Source of the DNA: Priapulus caudatus
Lineage: Eukaryota; Priapulida; Priapulimorpha; Priapulimorphida; Priapulidae
Length of the DNA stretch: 25,528 nt
Assembly: GCF_000485595.1 (NCBI RefSeq)
Contig: NW_014577187.1
Coordinates: 22,565 to 48,092, forward strand
Reading direction: 5' to 3'
This document shows, piece after piece, positions 18,918 through 25,528 of the stretch (the stretch's first letter is position 1; every line of letters starts with the position of its first letter). The notes under the pieces were generated by a model that was given only the letters and a program-made list of their open reading frames with translations, did no database searches and was not told the origin of the DNA. The position numbers and the translations under genes are program-made.

Positions 18918-19189
18918 CATGAACACACACGATAAGTAGGCGTGAATAGAAGAAACTGTCGTACTACCAACCATCGGTATTTCCGATTTCGTTGATCCAC
19001 ACCGGGTGACGAAACGGAGCGCGCATATTTCTCAAAATGGCGATCAGCTTACCATCGTTTGCTGAATTTGAAATGCACCCTCGAGAAACCGCACCTACCC
19101 GGTTTGAGAAATATGTGAAGAGACTTGGCAACATGTTCACAGCCATGGCGGTCACAGATCCTGAAAGGCGTAAGGCTATGTTCCTGCAC

Positions 19190-20199
19190 CAGCCCTCGAC
19201 ACTAACGGTTGTCCGATTGCCCGGGACAAGTGAAAGTCTATGTCGGACAAGTTATTCTCTTGCCTAGTTGCCCGATCAGACAACTGAAAAATTCTAGTTG
19301 TTTAATATTCTTAACATCCTCTGAGCCAGGGCGCTATCGCACCACATTCTCACTTCAAACGTTTTCAAAGGTTCCTGAAAAAAGCAGCCCACGACACCCA
19401 CTGTTACCATTACAGATTTATTCAGAGCGGCAATGCGTACCTCCCTGGCCAGGGCGGCATTGATTTATGTACTGGGGTGGGGGTACGATTTTTTATAAGT
19501 CGGTTGGGGCATATTAATTACTGAATATGTAGGTTTTTCCTGTGATTGAGAAAAAAGCTGCAATCGGTAATGACACACAATGAGCGTGCCAGCATGCAAA
19601 CATAAACGTGTGAATTTCATTACAATTTTACATGTACTGTATTTACTTGTGTATAAGTATAATTCATGTATATTATCAGTCTCACCCCATATTTTGCATT
19701 GAAAAGTTGGTACAAACATTGGTACATTAACAAGATTTCTTAGCCTTGTCTATAAGTCGCACCCCCTGATTTTTTTTATTGAAGTTGTGTACAAAAAGCG
19801 CAGTTTATACACAAGTAAATACGGTATATATACTGTAAGTGTAATACGCACGCACGCATGCAAACGCGCGCGCAGACACATGCCTAGGTATGTGCGAGCC
19901 TATATGCACGCAGGGAATACTGGCAAAAATATCAGGAGTGTACAATATATATATATATCTACATCTATCTATATATGTTATATATGTATATATATATATA
20001 TATATATCTATTTATATAACATAGATCTCTATATTATACACTCCTGATAATATGATATGCACTGAACCAAAAGAGGACATTAATGGCTCATAGATTGCAC
20101 AAGTAAATTTTGGACAAGTAAAATCAAAATTCGGACAGTAAAAATTGCATCTTGTTGCCCGACAGGACAACCAGATCTGAAAATAAGCGTCGAGGCCTG
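19190..20199. mobile_element. 1,010-bp non-autonomous TIR DNA transposon inside gag
   Basis: The left end CAGCCCTCGACACT and the right end (read inward) CAGGCCTCGACGCT are inverted repeats matching at 12 of 14 positions. The insertion is flanked by exact TGCAC duplications (19185-19189 and 20200-20204). Removing the element and one duplication restores the gag frame. Both ends carry several TTGTCCG/TTGCCCG motifs in both orientations within about 100 bp, typical of transposase subterminal sites. No transposase frame is present, so it must have been mobilised in trans. CAG-starting ends suggest a hAT-like family, but the 5-bp duplication is not the usual 8 bp, so the superfamily is open. Confidence 0.82.
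19933..20046. mobile_element. 114-bp palindromic MITE with CAGGAGTG ends, nested in the TIR transposon
   Basis: The ends are CAGGAGTGTACAATAT and, inverted, CAGGAGTGTATAATAT, with a TA-rich interior. The flanks AAAATAT (19926-19932) and ATAATAT (20047-20053) match at 6 of 7 positions, as a 7-bp target duplication with one change. Same family as 17325-17388. Confidence 0.7.
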
Positions 20200-22562
20200 T
20201 GCACTATATAGGTGAGGAAGCATGTGACATTATCGATACATTAATCATACCAGAACCAGCCGCTGGTGAACATGAGGATACAAACATATACGACCGAACC
20301 ATAAAAGCGATGGCCGACTACATCGAACCTCAAAGGTGTACAGACCACCATGTGTATTCTTTTCGCAAAGAAACACAGAGAACTAGTGAATCAGTGACAG
20401 AATTTCACACTAGACTGCAGATCCTGGCTAAGAAGTGTGGTTTTCAAGACAACAATGTCGAGATCAGACGACAAATTATACAAGGCACTTCAAGCTCGCG
20501 CCTACGGAGGAAAGCAATAGAACAAGGCTTAACCTTAGAGCAACTTTTAAAAACGGCTCGCGCGATGGAAACTGCAGATGAACATTCTCAAGAAATGGAT
20601 CGAGAGACGTCACATGCAGTGAACAGCAAACCGTTTCATCAGGAAAACAAACACATGCCTAGTGCCAATTATCACAGCAGACGTCAAGTGAAGCCTGACA
20701 AATAGCAAAACACCACATGTGGACTTTGCGGCGGCTTGTATCCACACAAAGAACAGTGTCCTGCTCGAGGGAAAACTTGTCATAAGGATGTGTCGAGGAA
20801 ACCCAGCTGCACAATCACAGGGACAAATCAGTCAGCACGGGCGAGACAGACCAATCAGACACCGAGCGCGTGCAATAGAGATAGGGAACGCATCTGAGAT
20901 AAAAGACAGGCGATCTGAAAATTCGGCTGTCAAGTGTGATTTTAGTGATAATAACATTGATGATGACGGGTATACATTTCGTCTTGCTGGCACACCAGTG
21001 CGAGTAATAGCTGATTCTGGGGCATCGGTGAATGTTTTGAACGAGACAGATTATCTCGCAGTAAAGAACAAGCCGAAGCTTACACACTCAAATTCGAGAG
21101 TGTACCCATACATGTCAGCAGAACCATTCAATCTACTTGGGAAATTCCAAGCTGATGCATCGAATGGTCAGTATACTTGCAGAGAGACATTCTTCGTGGT
21201 GAATGGACCAAGCAGTTCGCTTTTGAGTTGGAAAGCGTCTCAGAAGTTAAACCTGATCACATCGGTCAACAGTGTGTCTGAACCAAAATCGCATCCTGAC
21301 ACAGACATTATGAGTGAATTCCCCACAGTGACCGCTGGGATGGGAACATGCAAATGTGATCCTGTCAAGGTTGTTGTCGATGAATCGATCAAACCAGTAG
21401 CACAACCTCATCGACGTATTTCTTTTCACGTCAGAAAGAAAGTCGAACAGAAACTGGATGAACTTTAAAGGGCTGACATAATAGAACGAGCTGAAGGTCC
21501 AACACCTTGGATATCACCTATAGTTGTCGTTCCAAAGCCAACAGGTGACGAGATACGCATCTGTGTCGACATGCGTGCAGTCAATCAAGCAATAAGTCGT
21601 GAACGTCATGTCATACCTACCATTGATGACATTGTAGCTGACCTGAAGTGTTTAGTAAGGTTGACCTAAGGCAAGGCTACCACCAGATCATGTTACATCC
21701 AGACTCACGCCATCTCACCACGTTCTCGACTCATGTCGGATTATGGCGTTATAAACGTTTGAACTTTGGTATGTCATGTTCAGCTGAAATCTTTCAGAAG
21801 ATTGTCAGTGACGTCATCAGTGGCATACCAGGTGTCAAGAATATCAGTGATGACATCTATGTGGGGGGAAGAAACATGAAAGAACACGACCGGCATCTTT
21901 GAATGGTGTTACAGCGACTGACTGAGAGCAACTTGCGTGTGAACCTGTTGAAGTGTCAAGTTCGTGTACCAAGCATGTTGTGTTTTGGACATATCTTCAG
22001 TGGTGAAGGTATCTCACCAGACCCCAAGAAAGTCAGTGAGATTCAGACATTGAAATCGCCCAACACCGTCACTCAAGTACGGAGCTTACTGAGTTCTGCA
22101 GTGATTTGTTCACGCTACATCAGGGATTTTGCCACCATCACACGTCCTCTTCGAAGGTTGACACACAAGGATGAACCTTGGAGATGGACAGAGGAAGAAG
22201 ATACTGCGTTCACGAATCTCAAGAATGCTTTATCTGCTGAGACGACCCTTGACCCCTGTTACTTTGATCCTGAAAAGGAAACTGTAATCTATACAGATAG
22301 AAGTTGAATTGGATTTGGAGCTGTGCTCACCCAGAAGGGTGTAGATGGAAATCTTGTGCCATTGTAGTACGCTAGCTATCCACTTACTGCTACTGAATCC
22401 CGCTATCCCCAGATTGATCGTGAAGCGTTGGCAATCTACTGGGCAGTGAAGCGTTTTCACCGGTATGTATATGGCAAGGACTTCAGAGTCGTGACACACC
22501 ATTAACCACTTGTGTCGTTGTTCAATAACCTCTCATCAAAACCGTCCGCAAGAATCGAGCAT

Positions 22563-22859
22563 TGGCTAATGGACCTGCAGAGCTATCGATGGCTAATGGA
22601 CCTGCAGAGGTATCGTTGGCTAATGGACCTGCAGAGCTATCGATGGTTAATGGACCTGCAGAGGTAGCGTTGGCTAATGGACCTGCAGAGCTATCGATGG
22701 TTAATGGACCTGCAGAGGTATCGTTGGCTAATGGACCTGCAGAGCTATCGATGGCTAATGGACCTGCAGAGCTATCGTTGGCTAATGGACCTGCAGAGGT
22801 ATCGTTGGCTAATGGACCTGCAGAGCTATCGTTGGCTAATGGACCTGTAGAGGTATCGA
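22563..22859 (+). repeat. 11 x 27-bp in-frame minisatellite inside the RNase H tail
   Basis: Eleven uninterrupted units of TGGCTAATGGACCTGCAG plus nine bases (AGCTATCGA or AGGTATCGT). In the pol frame each unit encodes WLMDLQ(S/R)YR. In element A the same place has a single unit (IERWLMKLQDY, residues 432-442 of pol). Units 1-6 alternate between the two 3' variants, suggesting a 54-bp dimer was itself multiplied. Units 4 and 11 carry in-frame TAG (22665, 22848). Element-coding sequence resumes in frame at 22860. The repeat also keeps two other frames open, producing a spurious LANGPAELS repeat protein. Confidence 0.95.
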
Positions 22860-23290
22860 TTTCACGTTGATTATGAACCAGGTGACAACAACCCGGCAGA
22901 CTACGGTTCGAGACAGCCGAGCAGTACACCTGCTACATCTACGCTTGAGGGTGTAGACGAGAGAACTGACGGTCACATTGCATACATAGTACGCAATGCT
23001 GTGCCAAAGCAATGACTCTAAGCAAAATTGAAGCTGCAACAGCGAGTGATCCCGTTATACAGGCAGTTATCATGTGCATGAAATCAGGGCAGTGGTACAA
23101 ACCTTCCCCTGGTGTCAGTGTTTCTGAACTGTCGAGATACGAGAAAATCAAAACTGAGTTGACATGCACAGCAGATCAAACTGTGCTTTTAAAGTCTAAT
23201 CATATCGTCATACTTGCACAACTTCAGGAGAGAACGGTAGACATTGCACATGAGGGACATCTTGGTATTGTGAAAACTAAGGCTCTTATG

Positions 23291-23335
23291 AGAACGAATA
23301 GAACTGATAGAACTGATAGCTCTGATAGAACGAAA
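23291..23335 (+). repeat. 5 x 9-bp in-frame repeat in the integrase zinc-binding region
   Basis: Units AGAACGAAT, AGAACTGAT, AGAACTGAT, AGCTCTGAT and AGAACGAAA encode (RT/SS)(N/D/K) triplets. They stand where element A has the segment leading to Cys600-x2-Cys603. Confidence 0.8.
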
Positions 23336-23990
23336 AGTCACATCGTGTCTATCATGCCAAATTGCCACACCAGTATCCAACCGTGAACCGTTGAAACCAA
23401 CCATGCTACCTGGAAAGGTGTTTGAACTTACCAGTGTTGATTTCGCACACATCGAAGGGGAAACAGTGATGCTGTTCATAGACGATTATTCACGTTTCCC
23501 ATTTGTGGTACCTGTGCGATCAACTGCAGCAGCAGCTGTAGTTCTAAAGTTAGATGAAATCTTCGAAACATTTGGGACACCAGAGACCGTGAAATCTGAT
23601 AACGGACCTCCTTTCAACGGAGAGGAGTTTGCCAAGTTCGCAGAAACGATGGGTTCTAGGCATCGCAAAGTGACCCCTTTGTGGCCTAGAGCCAAGTAGA
23701 ACGTTTTGTCAGAACGCTGGAAAAGCATGTGAAAATCGCGAAAGTCGAAGGAGTCAACTGGAGAAAGGCCCTAAAAGGTTTTCTTAGAACTTACGGATGT
23801 ACTCCTCGATCACTCTACAACAGACGCTGCACCTGCTAAATTGTTCCTGAACCGTGTGATCAAAACCAAACTACCCCAGATTGTAGAACATGACCCTATC
23901 AGTGACACTGTACGCATATGGGACACTCAACAGAAGCTGAAAATGAAATTCCATGCTGATTCAGCCAGATATGTGAAACCTACTGACCAG

Positions 23991-24754
23991 TGTCAGAAAT
24001 AACCGGGGGCGACGGGCGATTTCGCCCTCGGCGGAGCCCAAATAGCCCCCTAAAATCCTCTAAACCCAATTCTTTGGTGGGACCATTTTCTTCAGCGTCG
24101 CCCTCATCTGCAAAATTTCTGTTCTAGGAGCAGCATACAGAATTAACATTTTCACCTCACTTTCGGCGAGCTTTCCGTTTTACAGGAATTAATTTAGATC
24201 TACAGCTATCGTAAATAAACGCACAATGCATAGTGGGAGAGGGAATGAAGGTATCGGCTTTTGCTTGCATGTTACAGCGCTATACGAATCAGCTCTGTAA
24301 TAATCAACTGATTCTAATCGCTTGCTTCAGTATGACTAGTCTTCGACCGATACGGTTTGTGAAAAGGTGTTTATTTTCCACAGCACGGCGCTCAGTACAG
24401 TATGTTGTTTACGAATTACGATCGATGTAAAAGACTACCAAAGACCGGTAATGCGACTATCACGTTGTACCTGGGGTACGGTGAATGTTGAGCTAGTTTT
24501 CACGGTCGCAGTGATTTTAACAATCAAAGGTACATTAAATATAAACACAGAAGTTATTACATGCAGGATACAAAATTACAAATATTACAAACATATTAAT
24601 AAATCATGACACAAAATTATTATACAATATATAGCACCAACAATATCACATTAATGGTCTAATATAATCCAATGTAATAAAATGTTAACATGCATTCAGT
24701 TCAACGTGCAACGAAAAAGTAGCCCATAAAACAAAAAGATCGGTTTGGTGTTGA
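23991..24754. mobile_element. Foreign block replacing the C-terminal integrase region of element B
   Basis: Recognisable pol coding stops at about 23990 and the typical basic pol tail reappears only near 24765-24948. Between them the sequence starts CAGTGTCAGAAATAACCG, then a GGGCGATTTCGCCC hairpin, resembling a hAT-type transposon terminus. No matching right terminus or target duplication was found. About 60 residues of pol expected here (the GDxVLV-type region) are absent. No transposase frame is visible; the longest frame is about 80 codons. Confidence 0.4.
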
Positions 24755-24948
24755 TCGGGCTGTTCCGCAGTCCCATTTAATGCGTAATCAGTTACCACGA
24801 GCTGATAACATTCCGCGGCCCATAGACACCCCATTGAAGTTGACTGTGAACCCTCAGACGTCACCTTTTGATATAGATAGGTCATCACCTCCTATTCCCC
24901 TAAGGCGATCAACCCGGATGAGGAAGGCTCCAGAGAGACTTGATCTTT
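24755..24948 (+). pseudogene. pol: C-terminal tail of element B pol
   Basis: Read in the frame that ends at the TAG at 24946-24948, this encodes PIPLRRSTRMRKAPERLDL and a stop, the same kind of basic, Arg/Pro-rich terminus as the RRTSRTRKLPSRFKDYQL end of element A pol. It is disconnected from the rest of pol by the preceding block. It confirms the element's orientation and the location of its 3' end. Confidence 0.65.
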
Positions 24949-25220
24949 AGAGTTTGACTGTAGTGGATGAGAATGTTGTGAAAGCGGATAGCTTACAGCA
25001 ATTTGTGAAATCTAATCTCCAGTTTATGATTGTAGACTAGTGGATGAGTTAACCTTCAGCGTTAATCTGTATGAGCATCAGGCTCTAAGACAGTAATTTG
25101 TGTTTGAGCAAATAGTCCAAAGTTGATGTTATTGCGTTAATTATTCGTGTAATTTTGTGTGAAACCAATATCAATGGTTATCCAGTGACTATAAGGAAGC
25201 TGATTCAGTTAAAATCCACC
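24949..25220 (+). other. 3' untranslated internal region of element B
   Basis: About 270 bp without a reading frame, between the pol stop and the polypurine tract. No other features recognised. Confidence 0.55.
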
Positions 25221-25230
25221 AGGAAGGGGA
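25221..25230 (+). promoter_or_regulatory. Polypurine tract of element B
   Basis: AGGAAGGGGA lies immediately before TGTAATGTATTGATTCA, the same 17 bases that open the 5' LTR. This is the expected site for plus-strand priming during reverse transcription. Confidence 0.8.
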
Positions 25231-25528
25231 TGTAATGTATTGATTCAATATGACACGTGACCACTATTAAATCACTACCGGTTCATTACCCTGTTAGGTT
25301 AGAGGATGTGACGCGTCATCGGCCGACCAATCGGAGGGCCTGCAGCTCGTGCACTAAAGCTGATGCGACGTTTTGTGGTTGCATTATTTAGGCTGGCTAT
25401 TGTGTGTGTCAATGACATGCACATGGAGATGGGTGGATGGTTACTGGTAATATAAAACGCATATAAATGCACTATTTTGTCTCTAGAAAAAGCCTTTTTT
25501 GGCATTTTTTTTCGCCGAAATTCGGCAC
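25231..25528 (+). mobile_element. 3' LTR start of element B, diverging after 17 bp
   Basis: The first 17 bases equal the 5' LTR start. From 25248 the sequence no longer resembles 18739 onward. Either one LTR is interrupted by another insertion near its start, or the LTRs have been rearranged. The rest, to the window end, has no gene; it finishes in a T run and the short inverted repeat GCCGAAATTCGGC. Confidence 0.5.

Larger units (their letters stand above)
19037..20785 (+). pseudogene. gag: gag of element B, split by a DNA transposon
   Basis: The first 51 codons (19037-19189, starting MAISLPSFAEF) break off at FLH and resume in the same phase at 20205 with YIGEEACDI, exactly across a 1,010-bp insertion and its 5-bp duplication. 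The two parts align with element A Gag (KALLLYYAGE region). The second part continues with EFHTRLQILAKKCGF and LLKTARAMETAD to an in-frame TAG at 20703. Directly after that stop, in the same frame, comes the first zinc knuckle (CGLCGG...HKEQC), then CPARGKTC, where a frameshift at about 20783 destroys the second knuckle. Stop, frameshift and insertion together mean that no functional Gag can be made. Confidence 0.82.
20786..23990 (+). pseudogene. pol: pol of element B (protease, RT, RNase H, integrase), multiply broken
   Basis: Protease: Asp at 21013 in VIADSGASVNVL, then YPYMSAEPF and LLSWKAS. RT: a stop at 21466 precedes RADIIERAEGPTPWISP; a frameshift near 21645 leads to FSKVDLRQGYHQ; the catalytic NISDDIYVG follows. 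RNase H: REALAIYW at about 22420, then EHWLMDLQ, which enters an 11-unit 27-bp repeat and exits at FHVDYEPGDNNPADY in the same frame. In-frame stops lie at 21900, 22305, 22365, 22503, 22665 and 22848. Integrase: a frameshift near 23010, AHEGHLGIVKTKAL (zinc His pair), a 9-bp repeat replacing the Cys pair, a frameshift near 23388, VDFAHIEG and SDNGPPFNGEEF (first two catalytic Asp), then a deletion just before the GAACGT coding the third acidic site. The final readable part is FHADSARYVKPTD near 23950. Clearly inactive. Confidence 0.85.
18722..25528 (+). mobile_element. Element B: decayed Ty3/gypsy-type retrotransposon in an AASDHPPT intron
   Basis: From left to right: 5' LTR (18722-18897), candidate primer binding site (18900), gag (19037-20785, split by a DNA transposon), protease (about 20786-21260), RT, RNase H and integrase (to about 23990), a foreign or unrecognised block (to about 24754), the pol tail (to 24948), an untranslated region, a polypurine tract (25221-25230) and the start of the 3' LTR (25231). 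The first 17 bases of both LTRs are identical. The far end is not resolved within the window. It shares domain order, zinc-knuckle spacing and the NISDD RT box with element A, but is clearly a different, diverged element. Confidence 0.8.

Noticed and set aside
22230-22502. Minus-strand frames across pol of element B and plus-strand frames across pol of element A
   Set aside because: Antisense shadows of RT, RNase H and integrase.
22562-22929. Open frames on both strands encoding LANGPAELS-like repeats (102 and 135 codons)
   Set aside because: They are alternative frames of the 27-bp minisatellite; the repeat frame that continues pol on both sides is the WLMDLQ one.
25513-25528. Window end resembling a cloning adaptor (AATTCGGCAC)
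   Set aside because: The string is part of a short natural palindrome GCCGAAATTCGGC; too little sequence to call contamination.
1-25528. CRISPR arrays, bacterial operons, tRNA and rRNA genes
   Set aside because: No spaced identical repeats with unique spacers, no ribosome binding sites with tandem genes, and no tRNA-like A/B box pairs or rRNA motifs were seen.

Overview
This is a eukaryotic (metazoan) window, not bacterial. It holds two split exons of a host gene with canonical splice sites, surrounded by Ty3/gypsy-type LTR retrotransposons, small palindromic DNA transposons, microsatellites and long stretches with no gene. The host gene resembles L-aminoadipate-semialdehyde dehydrogenase phosphopantetheinyl transferase (AASDHPPT), which animals have. 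The retrotransposon clade and repeat style suggest an aquatic invertebrate; that is an inference and I cannot name the species.

Layout. 1-282: short tandem repeat and a purine-rich tract ending at an ambiguous base. 283-7438: two tandem copies of one Ty3/gypsy element (element A) on the minus strand, in plus-strand order LTR_a fragment, truncated copy 1 (564-2526), reduced shared LTR_b, copy 2 (3010-6996), LTR_c. Copy 2 has a 933-residue pol frame with all RT, RNase H and integrase catalytic residues. Its gag-protease frame is in the same phase, separated from pol only by an inverted 66-bp block. 7439-8875: AT-rich sequence with hexamer microsatellites. 8876-9401 and 13914-14439: inverted copies of a ~525-bp dispersed repeat flanking about 4.5 kb without a recognisable gene. 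14440-17680: intergenic sequence with small palindromic elements and GAGTCC-type simple repeats. 17919-18702: AASDHPPT-like exons 1 and 2.

18722 to at least 25247: a second, decayed Ty3/gypsy element (element B), plus strand, lying in the intron after exon 2 and starting 19 bp past the splice donor. Its gag is split by a 1,010-bp terminal-inverted-repeat transposon with an exact 5-bp target duplication, and that transposon carries a 114-bp palindromic MITE, giving nesting four levels deep (intron, retroelement, DNA transposon, MITE). Its pol has several stops and frameshifts, an 11 x 27-bp in-frame minisatellite in the RNase H tail and a 9-bp in-frame repeat in the integrase zinc region.

I see no convincing new multi-gene system. 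The most unusual signals are structural: adjacent short blocks of element A inverted in place between its two copies, the in-frame 27-bp minisatellite inside pol, and the clean nested insertion. Copy 1 versus copy 2 differs far more by tiny indels and inversions than by substitutions, so assembly or consensus error must be excluded before a biological reading.
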